Below are positions 9,636 through 18,242 of a stretch of DNA of 64,000 nucleotides, in pieces. The stretch spans positions 620,001-684,000 of the forward strand of contig NZ_JAQMHR010000001.1 in NCBI RefSeq assembly GCF_028309625.1, written 5' to 3'. Origin of the DNA: Trichococcus sp. K1Tr. GTDB taxonomy: Bacteria > Bacillota > Bacilli > Lactobacillales > Aerococcaceae. Made by a program: the position numbers and the translations under genes. The notes under the pieces were generated by a model that made no database searches, was not told the origin of the DNA, and saw only the letters and a program-made list of their open reading frames with translations. Each line of letters begins with the position of its first letter. Position 1 is the stretch's first letter.

Positions 9636-10586
9636 TTATTTCTTGGTTCTTTCGATGACACGCAATTTTGCACTTTGAGAACGCGAATTTTCACTTAATT
9701 CCGCCTCGTTGGGCATGATTGGTTTGCGGCTGATCAACTTGTAGTCCGCCTCATATTCCTCGGGTAGAATGGGCAACAGCGGCAAGGTTTCTTCTTTCGA
9801 GCTGGCTTCTTTGAACAGGACTTTAACGATTCGGTCCTCCAAGGATTGGAAGGAAATGACGCTCATGCGCCCTCCGACGTTCAGCATCTTCAAGCCATCT
9901 TCTATCGAATCTTCAATAGCGGATAATTCATCGTTGACAGCGATGCGCAAAGCTTGGAAAATGCGCTTAGCTGGATGACCGCCTTTTCTTCTGGCAGGTG
10001 CAGGGATGCAGTCTTTGATGATTTCGACCAGTTCGCCGGTCGTCTCGATCGGTTGGGTTTCCCTGATTTTTTCGATTTTGCGGGCAATCTGTTTTGAAAA
10101 TTTTTCTTCGCCATAACGATAAAAAATCTTCACTAATTCACCAAAAGGCCACTCATTCACAATGACGCGGGCCGTCAATTCCTGTTCTTGGTCCATGCGC
10201 ATGTCGAGTGGTGCATCATAGCGGTAACTGAACCCTCTTTCAGCTTGGTCCAATTGCGGGGAAGACACTCCCAAATCGTACAGGATGCCGTCTACGCCAA
10301 AAACACCGCGGTCTTCCAGTTCTTCTTTGATATTCCGAAAATTGGCTTTGATGAGTGTCACCATGCCTTTTTCGATATAAGTCGCCAACGTTGCTTCAGC
10401 ATTTTCGATGGCGATACGGTCTTGGTCAAAGGCATACAGATGCCCATTTTCATTTAATTTTGATAAAATCACGCTGCTGTGTCCGGCACCACCTAAAGTG
10501 CAATCGACATAGATGCCATCTGGTTTGATGTTCAAACCATCGATGGACTCTTTTAACAACACGCTATAATGTTCAAATTTTTCCAT
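9636..10586 (-). CDS. rsmH: 16S rRNA (cytosine-1402-N4)-methyltransferase RsmH
   Basis: SAM-dependent methyltransferase (formerly MraW) modifying C1402 in the ribosomal P site. The 316 residues carry the family's [14 protein letters not shown] start, the SAM loop [32 protein letters not shown] and the C-terminal [18 protein letters not shown]. The ATG at 10586 follows TAGGTG. It is 8 bp behind mraZ, the invariant order in this cluster. Confidence 0.97.
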   Translation of the reverse strand: MEKFEHYSVLLKESIDGLNIKPDGIYVDCTLGGAGHSSVILSKLNENGHLYAFDQDRIAIENAEATLATYIEKGMVTLIKANFRNIKEELEDRGVFGVDGILYDLGVSSPQLDQAERGFSYRYDAPLDMRMDQEQELTARVIVNEWPFGELVKIFYRYGEEKFSKQIARKIEKIRETQPIETTGELVEIIKDCIPAPARRKGGHPAKRIFQALRIAVNDELSAIEDSIEDGLKMLNVGGRMSVISFQSLEDRIVKVLFKEASSKEETLPLLPILPEEYEADYKLISRKPIMPNEAELSENSRSQSAKLRVIERTKK

Positions 10587-10594
10587 TTTTACAC

Positions 10595-11026
10595 CTACAA
10601 TCCAAAGTCGATCATCGTTTCAGCAATATCTTCGAAGTTTTCGGCAGCCTCATCAGCAAATTCTTCCCACTTCTCGTTGCTCCATATTTCAATACGGTCG
10701 GCTACTCCGACAATACGACATTCTTTTTCAATTTTCGCATAATCCAATAATGTTTGAGGGATATTGATGCGCCCTTGTTTATCCAATTCAGCTTCCATAG
10801 CGGCTGAATAGAAGAAACGGGTAAAAGCACGCGCATCTTTTTTGGCAAGGGGCAGCTGTTTCAATTTCTCTTGAAGCAGCTCCCATTGGCTTAACGGATA
10901 GCCGAACAAACAGCCGTCCAAACCACGGGTGATGATGAACGTATCGCCTAATTCCTCACGAAATTTTGCGGGCATGATCAATCTGCCTTTAGTATCTATA
11001 TTGTGTTTGAATTCGCCCATCAACAT
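10595..11026 (-). CDS. mraZ: Transcriptional regulator / cluster repressor MraZ
   Basis: DNA-binding protein of the AbrB/SpoVT-like fold that represses the division cluster by binding repeats ahead of its own gene. The 143-residue form starting [16 protein letters not shown] matches the usual family length; an 18-codon longer frame upstream has no ribosome site, whereas AAGGTGG lies about 15 bases before ATG 11026. Two SpoVT/AbrB half-domains are visible, each with a DxKGR/DKQGR core ([11 protein letters not shown] and [11 protein letters not shown]). The operator candidate lies at 11064-11090. Confidence 0.95.
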   Translation of the reverse strand: MLMGEFKHNIDTKGRLIMPAKFREELGDTFIITRGLDGCLFGYPLSQWELLQEKLKQLPLAKKDARAFTRFFYSAAMEAELDKQGRINIPQTLLDYAKIEKECRIVGVADRIEIWSNEKWEEFADEAAENFEDIAETMIDFGL

Positions 11027-11063
11027 AAAGACACTCGCCCCCACCTTCAAATATGTTTTCAGT

Positions 11064-11090
11064 CTACCACATCCCCCCACTTTCTACCAC
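11064..11090 (-). promoter_or_regulatory. MraZ operator: three GTGG boxes at 10-bp spacing
   Basis: Reading the minus strand, GTGGTAG, GTGGGGG and GTGGTAG begin exactly 10 bp apart (11090, 11080, 11070), so all face the same side of the helix. MraZ is known in other bacteria to bind arrays of such GTGG/TGGG repeats ahead of mraZ. The array ends about 38 bp before the mraZ start. A possible fourth, degenerate box (TCGGGAA) is one turn upstream. The -35/-10 is not clear; TTGTCG-18-TATGAA at 11105-11134 is the best candidate, but it overlaps the terminator stem. Confidence 0.75.
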
Positions 11091-11113
11091 ATTTTCCCGA
11101 ACAATTCATAAAA

Positions 11114-11156
11114 AAAACAAATTGATTTCGACAAATAATCGAAATCAATTTGTTTT
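11114..11156 (-). terminator. Intrinsic terminator after the 11.3-12.7 kb unit
   Basis: A perfect 18-bp stem (AAAACAAATTGATTTCGA and its complement) with a 7-base loop is followed on the minus strand by eight T. It separates the glycosyltransferase unit from mraZ. The stem is AT-rich; the reverse direction has a run of A only. Confidence 0.85.
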
Positions 11157-11282
11157 CAGTTATCATCTATCATTTTGCGTGGCGCAAGGATGGGACATCA
11201 CAAGCGCAACGCGGATAAAGCTTGCTCAGGACCAGCCGGTTTCGACAAATTTCTCGAAAGTGGGGATTTATCCCACAAAAAA

Positions 11283-12326
11283 TTATTTTGTGCCCGGAAC
11301 CGATATTTCCCCATTATCCGCCTTATGCAACTGGATGGCAGTTTCGTAAGCACTCCTCAATTCCGAACCGATGTAGCTGAGGTCCTTCTGACGTATGCGA
11401 TCCTGGCCGGCAGCCTTCAAAGAAGGCAGGTCACCTTCCAGGATGCCGCTGATCAACCTTCGGAAATCGTCATTCGTTTTGCCTTTGTAGACGTGCTTGC
11501 CATCGACCAGATCATCTTCATAAATCGGTATATCCCGGATTAGAATCTCCTGCCCCATGGCAAGAGCCTCCAGAAGGACGATTCCTTCCGTTTCTTCGTA
11601 GGTTGGGAAGAAAAACAGATCAGCACCGCAGTATGCATTCCGGAGCTCATCAGGAGCCACATAACCGGCAAATTGCAGATTGGGCAATTTTGTCTCCACC
11701 GCTTCACGGATTTCCCGCGGAACTTGATGGAGGTTCAAGTACCCGAACCAGATGAACTGGTAAGCAGGCATCGATTTGGCCAATGCGACAAAATCAATGA
11801 TCCCTTTCCGTTTGATGTAAAGTCCGACAGACATGACGACCTTGTCTGTTGCTTTATATCCATATTTCTGTCGGAAGGACGCGCCCATTTCCGCGGTCGC
11901 TTGGTAAAACGACAAATCGATTCCGTTCGAAATCGGTATGATCGGTTGTTGCAACCCCGCCCGCTGCAGCAATTGTTTGGAATAAGGGGTTGGCGTCAAA
12001 ACAACATCCCCATGGCTGTAGCAGTGCAGAATCCACTTACTGAAAAGCGGTGCAGCCGCATTGGAGAAGATAAAAGAATTCTGGAAGTCCTCCTTTGTGG
12101 AGTGGGCATGATAAACGATCGGTTTCCCCTGCTTTTTGACTTTATGCAGCAGACGATAAGATTGCCCGAAGTAGGTATTGATGTGCATCAGATCAAAATC
12201 ATCTCTGTAATCTGTCGTAAAAGATATCCCTTCCAGTGTGAGAGCTTTTTTCTGGTGCTCGATGGCTCTGCCTAAACCGGATTTCCCGATGTATTTCATG
12301 CCTTCAGAGTACAATAATACTTTCAT
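11283..12326 (-). CDS. Glycosyltransferase family 4 (GT-B fold)
   Basis: The 347-residue protein has the GT-B arrangement: an N-domain starting MKVLLYSEGMKYIGKSGLGRA, then a C-domain with SVGLYIKRKGIIDF and the sugar-nucleotide signature FFFPTYEETEGIVLLEALAMGQ (the EX7E motif). Such proteins glycosylate lipids or teichoic-acid precursors at the inner membrane face; donor and acceptor cannot be read from the sequence. The start at 12326 follows GAGGTGG by nine bases; a six-codon longer frame is unsupported. It lies 33 bp behind the DUF3397 gene and ends in the strong terminator before mraZ. Confidence 0.85.
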   Translation of the reverse strand: MKVLLYSEGMKYIGKSGLGRAIEHQKKALTLEGISFTTDYRDDFDLMHINTYFGQSYRLLHKVKKQGKPIVYHAHSTKEDFQNSFIFSNAAAPLFSKWILHCYSHGDVVLTPTPYSKQLLQRAGLQQPIIPISNGIDLSFYQATAEMGASFRQKYGYKATDKVVMSVGLYIKRKGIIDFVALAKSMPAYQFIWFGYLNLHQVPREIREAVETKLPNLQFAGYVAPDELRNAYCGADLFFFPTYEETEGIVLLEALAMGQEILIRDIPIYEDDLVDGKHVYKGKTNDDFRRLISGILEGDLPSLKAAGQDRIRQKDLSYIGSELRSAYETAIQLHKADNGEISVPGTK

Positions 12327-12359
12327 GTTTTCGTGCCACCTCATTCTTCAATTTTCGGA

Positions 12360-12737
12360 CTATCCCCTTACAAGGAAATAAATGCGCAACAGCACCAACA
12401 TGTAATAAGAAAGCAGTGCCATCAAAAACAGTATTTTTATGAAATAACGATAGAACCTCTTCGGCTGATGGATCTTTTTGCGTTTGTCGAAATACAGCGT
12501 CTGCAGCAGACCCACGACGCAAGCCGCCAGCAGAAAGTGCGGCAAGAGTGAATAAGTCAAACTGTAGACACTCAGCAGATGGATGCCTACGAACAAAAAA
12601 GGCAACACAACATCCGCAACCGTCACTTGGATAATTTGTTTGTATCTGAGATACGGCCTAAAAAATTTATTGATCAGAATGATTTCTAAAATCGGAAAAA
12701 CATACAACAGAATTTCAAAATAGTGGAAGTTTTGCAT
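12360..12737 (-). CDS. DUF3397 family membrane protein
   Basis: A 125-residue hydrophobic protein with four likely membrane helices, starting MQNFHYFEILLYVFPILEII and including VTVADVVLPFLFVGIHLLSVYS. The pattern matches the DUF3397 family, which in lactic acid bacteria commonly lies between rpmF and mraZ, as here. The function is unknown. The start was set at 12737 because AAGGAG lies seven bases upstream; a 39-codon upstream extension would cover the preceding intergenic region. The gene is predicted to be co-transcribed with the glycosyltransferase. Confidence 0.75.
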   Translation of the reverse strand: MQNFHYFEILLYVFPILEIILINKFFRPYLRYKQIIQVTVADVVLPFLFVGIHLLSVYSLTYSLLPHFLLAACVVGLLQTLYFDKRKKIHQPKRFYRYFIKILFLMALLSYYMLVLLRIYFLVRG

Positions 12738-12830
12738 CCCAACGCTCCTTAACAAAAATATGGCGTATATGCCCGCATACATACATTTTACATCATTCCG
12801 GAAAATTATGCCTCCTTGAAAAATGAGAAC

Positions 12831-12865
12831 AAAAAAAGCCAGCAGAAAATTCATTCTGCTGACTG
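12831..12865 (-). terminator. Intrinsic terminator of the yceD-rpmF unit
   Basis: On the minus strand GTCAGCAGAA pairs with TTCTGCTGGC around a short loop, followed by seven T. It ends transcription 23 bp after the rpmF stop. Confidence 0.85.
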
Positions 12866-12888
12866 GAATTGCGGATGGTATTTCAGGA

Positions 12889-13068
12889 TTAGCTTTGTTT
12901 TTCGATAACTACTTCTCCGTCATAGTGACCGCATGATGCACAAACGTGGTGGCTCTTTTTCAATTCGCCACAGTTAGGGCATGCGTTCAAGCCTGGAATT
13001 GATAACTTGAAGTGCGTACGTCTTTTTGCTTTTCTTGCTTTAGATGTTCTTCTTTTAGGTACTGCCAT
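12889..13068 (-). CDS. rpmF: 50S ribosomal protein L32 (zinc-binding form)
   Basis: A 59-residue protein starting [17 protein letters not shown] and ending in GEVVIEKQS. Four cysteines (C30, C33, C43, C46 in CPNC and CASC) form the zinc ribbon of the C+ form of L32, so this copy is the zinc-dependent type. It lies 58 bp behind the yceD (DUF177) gene, a pairing conserved across bacteria, and shares its promoter. Confidence 0.97.
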   Translation of the reverse strand: MAVPKRRTSKARKAKRRTHFKLSIPGLNACPNCGELKKSHHVCASCGHYDGEVVIEKQS

Positions 13069-13126
13069 TTCCTTACACCTCCCTGTACTAATCGCTGTAT
13101 TTAGTTAAAAATCAGCGGCAAAAATT

Positions 13127-13684
13127 TCACTCTGTTTTTTCTTCGTCTTCTAACAGGGCCTTCAGACCAGCTAATCGCGGATCGATCTGGTCGGCTTTTT
13201 CCTCTTGTCTCTTTCTTGCGAAAGATTCTTCGGAAACAACTTCCCATTCAGCGCCACTAGGCATGTCCTCAGACTCCATCTCTTCCGGCGTGAATACTTG
13301 TAGAGGCAGATTCAGCAGAATGTTGTCCTCGATAGCGGAGACCAGATTCACTTCATCACCTTCAAGCGGCAACACGACTTCCGCAGGATTGTCCTGCTCG
13401 AGGTAGAGCGATTCACTCTCAGTGTACACTTCTTCGATTGCTAATTGCAAGGGTACCTCAACTAATTCCAACGACCTTGACGAAGGCAGGGTAATCGTTA
13501 AATCGATTCGGAAATTGGCAAGCACAGAATGATTTTCGTATAATAAGAAACCTTCCGCCTTAATCGGCGACACTGCTTTGATTTCATTATTTCTTTGCAT
13601 CAATGAACTTTCCCGGTCTATCATCCGAGAGAAATAGTACGGTTCACCACGATGTTCTTGTAATTCTTTTAATGGCCACTTCAT
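13127..13684 (-). CDS. yceD: YceD/DUF177 family protein
   Basis: A 185-residue acidic protein starting MKWPLKELQEH with an internal cluster of Glu/Asp and a C-terminal DPRLAGLKALLEDEEK, the most conserved part of the DUF177 family. Members are linked with 23S rRNA/50S biogenesis and nearly always precede rpmF, as here; the Bacillus name is ylbN. The start at 13684 is eight bases after AGGGG. An in-frame ATG two codons upstream abuts the ribosome site, and longer frames lack one. Confidence 0.88.
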   Translation of the reverse strand: MKWPLKELQEHRGEPYYFSRMIDRESSLMQRNNEIKAVSPIKAEGFLLYENHSVLANFRIDLTITLPSSRSLELVEVPLQLAIEEVYTESESLYLEQDNPAEVVLPLEGDEVNLVSAIEDNILLNLPLQVFTPEEMESEDMPSGAEWEVVSEESFARKRQEEKADQIDPRLAGLKALLEDEEKTE

Positions 13685-13712
13685 TTCCATCACCCCTAAA
13701 ATAACAAATTGA

Positions 13713-13741
13713 ATTATACTAGTGAAAAAAAAGTTTGTCAA
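13713..13741 (-). promoter_or_regulatory. Strong sigma-A promoter of yceD-rpmF
   Basis: TTGACA and TATAAT, both perfect consensus, are separated by exactly 17 bases on the minus strand, with transcription predicted to start near 13706. This is one of the best promoters in the window, as expected for a ribosomal protein unit. Confidence 0.9.
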
Positions 13742-13778
13742 TGTATTTTCCTTTACATCAAAAAAGGAAAACGTTTTT

Positions 13779-14483
13779 TTACGCTTTTAATTCTTTGGCC
13801 AACGCGATTGTTTTGTCCAAAAGCACCTTTTCCGCGTCGACGATCGGATAGCGCTGTTCTTCATCTTCGCTGTTCATCAATGAAACTTCCGTGCAACCCA
13901 ACAGCACAATGTCCGCACCGCAATTTTTGAAATCTTCCAAAATTTCGTAATACAAAGGGAAAAATAAATGCGATCTCTCTTTGATGTAATAATAAATCAT
14001 TTTATTGATTTTGTCTTGTAATGCTCTGTCCGGCAATACCACTTGGTAACCTTTCTCAACAAGCCGATTTTCGTAGATGCGGCTCTGATGCGTTCCCTCT
14101 GTGGCAAATAATCCGACTTTTTTTGCGCCCTCATAGTGTTCCGCAATATAGTCGACCGTAAGATCGATCATATTCAGAATCGGAATATCCGTTTCTTTTT
14201 GAATATCATCGAAGAAATAATGGATAGTATTGCAGGGCATGATGATGAATTCTGGCTTAAGAAGATTCAACATATGAACATCTTCTATCACGGCTTCCAC
14301 CGGATTCGGTTTGGTCGGATCCAAAATATATTCCGTACGGTCGGGAATATCAGCGTGATTCATCAGAATGTAATTGAAATAATCCTGGTCGTTTTCGGGG
14401 AAATGACGCTTGTTCATTTCAACGAGAAAATTGGTCGTCGCCAGCGTTCCCATTCCTCCAAGAATACCAAAAAATTTTTTCAT
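13779..14483 (-). CDS. racD: Aspartate/glutamate racemase family protein (probable aspartate racemase)
   Basis: PLP-independent racemase of the Asp/Glu family. The 234 residues show the N-terminal GILGGMGTLATTNF, catalytic Cys84 in MPCNTIH and Cys197 in LGCTE, the pair of cysteines that take the alpha proton from either face. It lies 41 bp behind a D-aspartate ligase gene, so its likely job is to make D-Asp from L-Asp for the peptidoglycan cross-bridge, as with the racemase-ligase pair of Enterococcus faecium. Substrate specificity is inferred from context. GAGGG lies ten bases upstream of the ATG. Confidence 0.87.
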   Translation of the reverse strand: MKKFFGILGGMGTLATTNFLVEMNKRHFPENDQDYFNYILMNHADIPDRTEYILDPTKPNPVEAVIEDVHMLNLLKPEFIIMPCNTIHYFFDDIQKETDIPILNMIDLTVDYIAEHYEGAKKVGLFATEGTHQSRIYENRLVEKGYQVVLPDRALQDKINKMIYYYIKERSHLFFPLYYEILEDFKNCGADIVLLGCTEVSLMNSEDEEQRYPIVDAEKVLLDKTIALAKELKA

Positions 14484-14524
14484 ACTTTCTCATCCCTCGT
14501 TTCCCGTTTGTTTCTTTTTTCAGC

Positions 14525-15742
14525 TCATTCCTCTGGCGGATGCTCTCTGAATTTTTTGTAATAATTGAATTTGGAAGCCAGCACATAGAATTTTCTTTTT
14601 GGGCTGACTTCAAAAGGCGCATCCAAAGGGTGCACTACTTTCCCATCTTTGTACAGCTCTTTTACTTTTTTCCGCAACACATCGGACTTGACATACTTCA
14701 GCAAAAGATTCTTTGGTGTCATAGTGAACAAGACTTCATTCGTGTTGATCGTGACACCAAGTTTTTTCTTGGCTATGTAATCTTCAATATAGTATTTCGC
14801 AACATTATTCCCGCTGGCGGTGACATAATAGTTGCTGACGCCCAGACGCCCGTTCAATTCAAAGAAAACATAATCATCTTTGCGCTCATCGTACTTCACG
14901 TCAAAATTGGAGAAACCATAAAACTCGGTTTCCGCAATCAGTTTTTGAACGGAAGCAACAATCTTCTGCTCTTCCCTTGCCCAAATCGTCAAGTGATTTC
15001 CGATGGCAGATGGCGTATGGTCTTCCAAGAGGATATGGCCGAACGAAATCAGCTTGATTTCCTTATCCCTTGGCGAGGTGTAGACCGTCACGACACCAAG
15101 ATAGGTGTCATCGCCGGGTACGTACTCCTGCAGGATCAGGTTGTCTGTGTAGCCGTTGTCGCGCACTAAATGGTAGATGCGTTCAAGATCTTTTTCATCC
15201 CGTCCAATGAAGACTTTTTCTTTGCCTTCAAAATGCAGCCCCTGGTACAAGATGGCGTTCGAAGGCTTGATGATGATCGGAAATTCAAACGGCAAGTCCA
15301 GTGAAAATGCATCCATGACGACAGTCTTCGGATAAGGAACACTCACTTTTTCACAGATGGCATAAAAACTTTCCTTATTGGTAGCCTGCAGGAATACATC
15401 TTCATCCACATACGGAATGATCCAATCATCACTGAAGCGGTCCTTCGTTCGGATCAACAGTTCTGCATAGCGATCGTCTGCCCCGAAGATGATTTTTTTC
15501 ATATTCGGATAGTCACGGCCGATTTGTTGAATGGTCTCAAAAAAATGATCCAGGTCATCGATTCCCGGTTGGATGTAATGCTTGATGATGCGGGAATTGC
15601 CGATAGGGCCTATGATCATCGGGCTGATGAGGTTCGTTTTAACTTGGTACGCTTCATAGAAAGCTCTCGCCAAACTATAGGCTCCTCTGTTCCCCCCTAC
15701 GATTACGGGAACGAAACTGACGGAGTTGGCTTCTTCGCTCAT
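14525..15742 (-). CDS. ATP-grasp D-aspartate ligase (peptidoglycan cross-bridge)
   Basis: The 405-residue protein has a pre-ATP-grasp N-domain (VPVIVGGNRGAYSLARAFYEA), the ATP-grasp lysine segment FEFPIIIKPSNAI, the central QEYVPGDDTYLG and the metal site FFELNGRLGVSN. It matches the Aslfm family of E. faecium, which ligates D-Asp to the Lys side chain of UDP-MurNAc-pentapeptide; the neighbouring racemase supports this. The ATG follows AAGGAGG by eight bases, with a promoter at 15806-15834. The alternative would be another carboxylate-amine ligase, but gene pairing makes D-Asp the best substrate. Confidence 0.88.
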   Translation of the reverse strand: MSEEANSVSFVPVIVGGNRGAYSLARAFYEAYQVKTNLISPMIIGPIGNSRIIKHYIQPGIDDLDHFFETIQQIGRDYPNMKKIIFGADDRYAELLIRTKDRFSDDWIIPYVDEDVFLQATNKESFYAICEKVSVPYPKTVVMDAFSLDLPFEFPIIIKPSNAILYQGLHFEGKEKVFIGRDEKDLERIYHLVRDNGYTDNLILQEYVPGDDTYLGVVTVYTSPRDKEIKLISFGHILLEDHTPSAIGNHLTIWAREEQKIVASVQKLIAETEFYGFSNFDVKYDERKDDYVFFELNGRLGVSNYYVTASGNNVAKYYIEDYIAKKKLGVTINTNEVLFTMTPKNLLLKYVKSDVLRKKVKELYKDGKVVHPLDAPFEVSPKRKFYVLASKFNYYKKFREHPPEE

Positions 15743-15761
15743 TTGATTGTCCTCCTTAGTG

Positions 15762-15787
15762 CCTAGAACCGAACATTAAAGGCTCTA
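15762..15787 (-). other. Leader stem-loop of the D-Asp ligase gene
   Basis: On the minus strand CTAGAGCC pairs with GGTTCTAG (one G-U pair) over a 10-base loop, just downstream of the predicted transcription start and ending about eight bases before the AAGGAGG ribosome site. Possibly a 5' stabiliser. Confidence 0.5.
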
Positions 15788-15805
15788 GCATCTATTAACC
15801 TATCC

Positions 15806-15834
15806 ATTATATTTCTTTGGTTGTGGCCAGTCAA
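15806..15834 (-). promoter_or_regulatory. Sigma-A promoter of the D-Asp ligase/racemase unit
   Basis: TTGACT and TATAAT are separated by 17 bases on the minus strand, with a start predicted near 15799. The near-consensus boxes suggest strong, constitutive expression of the cross-bridge genes independent of the operon upstream. Confidence 0.88.
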
Positions 15835-15884
15835 ACGCTTCTTGCGATTTTTCATTAAAGTTTTCATTAATTTTTTAAAAAAAC

Positions 15885-17102
15885 TTAGTCCTGATTCCTC
15901 GGCTCGTTGCGGATGTAAATGGGTGACCGGGTGAAATTCTGTTCCTCCAAAACCGGAAGCCCTCCCAAACGGTAGATGCGGTCACTCCTGATTTCCAGTT
16001 GCAAGTCCGCTGTATATGGCTCACGCAATTTCGTGATGATAGGGGTCTCCGTATTTTTTTTCAAGGTGTTCAGATAGCGTCTTCCGGCCTCCGTAAATCC
16101 GAGCAACCGGATGGTATCTTCCTTTTCCTGGAAAGTAGTCGCTTCTGCTTTGGTTATCCCCAACAAAATATAGGAACAGACACGCTGCAGCCGGGCCCAC
16201 GTCCAACGCTTGTTCTTCACGCGCCGAATGAAGTCCATAAAATCAGTCGCATCCTCAGCCTCTTTTTTCAACCTGTATTCGATGCCTTCTTCAACTTGAT
16301 AGATGTTCCGGAGTTCCGCATGCGAAAGCAGCATGAGCTGATATTGCAGCATCGCCCAGTATGGAGCCCAATCAAGCAGAGGACGCCTCTCCAGCGCCTC
16401 TAACGTCGCTTGCGGCACAAACCTGCCCAGGTCCTTCCTTTCGGTTTCTTTTCCGTGGTGGAGTGACCATTCGCGAATGGCGGTTCCACTTGCAAATTCT
16501 TGTCCGAAAGCATCACTGTCGTTGTGTCCGGCACCGCGCCTAAGCACGATGGCCGTTTCCATCGGTTCGGGGAATTGTTCATTTTCTTTGACATACGCCA
16601 ATCCGAGCTGATTATTGGGCGTTGAAAAGGAAATAGCAGAACCTTGTGGGCGCAACACTTCGGCAATGGCCGTTTCCAGTTGCGCAGCATAGGTTCTGCC
16701 ATCATTTCGGTAAGTCTGAAAAATCCGATCGATTTCCGCTTCGTGTTCGCGCAAGAAGCGGCTGTGCGAAACGAAATCTTCCGCCGCTCCTTCTTCAGCA
16801 CCGAACGCAAAGGCATCGCACTGCATCGCCTGCAACAAGCGGATGCCTGCTCTTGCAAACAGATCCGCGGACTGCACACTCCCCAAAACCGGCATTTCCA
16901 CGACGATGTCGGCACCGTTCCGCAACGCGATTTCCGCACGCGTCCATTTATCCAATAAAGCGGGCGCGCCCCTTTGGACAAAATTGCCGCTCATTGCGAC
17001 AACCATGACATCGCTCTGGGTCATCCGCCTGGCTTCCGAAAGTTGATAGCGGTGACCGTTATGGAAAGGATTGTATTCTGCGATTACACCACAAGCTTTC
17101 AT
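15885..17102 (-). CDS. tmcAL: tRNA(Met) cytidine acetate ligase TmcAL (YlbM)
   Basis: A 405-residue member of the nucleotidyltransferase superfamily that uses ATP and acetate to make N4-acetylcytidine at the wobble position of elongator tRNA-Met. It starts MKACGVIAEYNPFHNGHRYQL with the HxGH-type motif, followed by MSGNFVQRGAPALLDKWTRA, both diagnostic of YlbM. The start at 17102 follows AAAGGGGG by seven bases; a frame 32 codons longer would run into the yqeM end. It is the last gene of the yqeG operon, 34 bp behind yqeM. No clear GC-rich terminator follows. Confidence 0.93.
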   Translation of the reverse strand: MKACGVIAEYNPFHNGHRYQLSEARRMTQSDVMVVAMSGNFVQRGAPALLDKWTRAEIALRNGADIVVEMPVLGSVQSADLFARAGIRLLQAMQCDAFAFGAEEGAAEDFVSHSRFLREHEAEIDRIFQTYRNDGRTYAAQLETAIAEVLRPQGSAISFSTPNNQLGLAYVKENEQFPEPMETAIVLRRGAGHNDSDAFGQEFASGTAIREWSLHHGKETERKDLGRFVPQATLEALERRPLLDWAPYWAMLQYQLMLLSHAELRNIYQVEEGIEYRLKKEAEDATDFMDFIRRVKNKRWTWARLQRVCSYILLGITKAEATTFQEKEDTIRLLGFTEAGRRYLNTLKKNTETPIITKLREPYTADLQLEIRSDRIYRLGGLPVLEEQNFTRSPIYIRNEPRNQD

Positions 17103-17136
17103 CGAAGCGCCCCCTTTGGTTTCATTGTATGGTTGC

Positions 17137-17880
17137 TTAAGCTTTTTTGCAGGCAAAAAACCAGCGCGGACTGTCATCGCGCACGTCAGCTTCACCAAAT
17201 TCGGCTGTAGCCGTCACATCGGTGAATCCGGCTTCTTCAAGGAGCCGCTTGTAGACTTCCAGCGGATACGTGCGTTCGCGATGGTATTCCGAATGGCGTT
17301 CAAACAAGTCCGGATTACTCTGGGATCCCACGAAGAAAGTCAAATCATGCTCGACACTGTTCGCAGCATCGCCGGCAAAGCTTTCCCAGAGGAAGGCTCC
17401 CGCTTCATCCTGATAGATGTACTGATATCCCGGAAAAACGCTGTTCACTTGATGCATCGAGTGGACGTCGAACAAAAAAACACCGCCAGGTCCGAGATTC
17501 CGGATGACGCTTTGAAAGACTTCCGCCACTTCAGCTTCATCAGACATGTAGCAAAGCGAATCGGAGAAGCACGTCACGACGTCAAAATCCCCCATCGGCT
17601 CCAGTGAACGCATGTCCCCTACCGCCAACGAAAGCGTAACGCCTTCTTCCTGCATCCGGTTGTATGCAAGCGAAAGCATTTCGTCGGAGAGATCGACCCC
17701 TGTTACCCGATGGCCTTTTTTCGCCAATTCCACTGCAATCTTCCCTGTCCCGCATGCCAATTCCATGATGTCCAGACCGGATTTCCCGGCTGTATATTTT
17801 TCAACATAAAGAAGCCAGCTGTCGTAGACAGACTGGTCCATTATTTCATCATAGTAATGGGCAAAGATGTCGTAACTCAT
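17137..17880 (-). CDS. yqeM: Class I SAM-dependent methyltransferase YqeM
   Basis: The 247 residues start MSYDIFAHYYDEIMDQ and contain motif I ELACGTGKIAVELA and VTGVDLSDEMLSLA, giving a Rossmann methyltransferase. The substrate is unknown. The position directly after rsfS, with an ATGA overlap, is that of yqeM in Bacillus, which suggests a role in ribosome or tRNA biology, but this is by association only. Confidence 0.88.
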   Translation of the reverse strand: MSYDIFAHYYDEIMDQSVYDSWLLYVEKYTAGKSGLDIMELACGTGKIAVELAKKGHRVTGVDLSDEMLSLAYNRMQEEGVTLSLAVGDMRSLEPMGDFDVVTCFSDSLCYMSDEAEVAEVFQSVIRNLGPGGVFLFDVHSMHQVNSVFPGYQYIYQDEAGAFLWESFAGDAANSVEHDLTFFVGSQSNPDLFERHSEYHRERTYPLEVYKRLLEEAGFTDVTATAEFGEADVRDDSPRWFFACKKA

Positions 17881-18242
17881 TGCTCAGTGACCATCCCCGA
17901 GATGTCGACCATAGGCGCATCACTCCATAATTTTTCGATGTTGTAATAGCCGCGTTCCTCATGGTTGAATACATGCACGATGACGTCGTTCAAATCGATC
18001 AATGTCCATTTGCCTGAATCTTTGCCTTCAACATTTTTGACTTCGCCTTTGTTTTTGTGCACGTTCTCCACGATTGCTTCCACGATTGCAGCGACTTGCT
18101 TTTCATTACGGCCGTTCATGACGACAAAGTAATCACCGATCGATGTCAAACCGCGTACATCCAATGCCATGATATCCTGAGCCAATTTGTCATCTGCTGC
18201 TTTAACCACTACTTCCAATAATTCTTCACTTGTTAATTTCAT
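17877..18242 (-). CDS. rsfS: Ribosomal silencing factor RsfS
   Basis: A 121-residue protein that binds L14 and blocks joining of the subunits in starved cells. The family core is clear: VVKAADDKLAQDIMALDV, GDYFVVMNGRNEKQVAAI and the C-terminal WTLIDLNDVIVHVFNHEERG. The start ATG shares its A with the yqeK stop (TAATG), and TGGGGA lies seven bases upstream. Confidence 0.95.
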   Translation of the reverse strand: MKLTSEELLEVVVKAADDKLAQDIMALDVRGLTSIGDYFVVMNGRNEKQVAAIVEAIVENVHKNKGEVKNVEGKDSGKWTLIDLNDVIVHVFNHEERGYYNIEKLWSDAPMVDISGMVTEQ

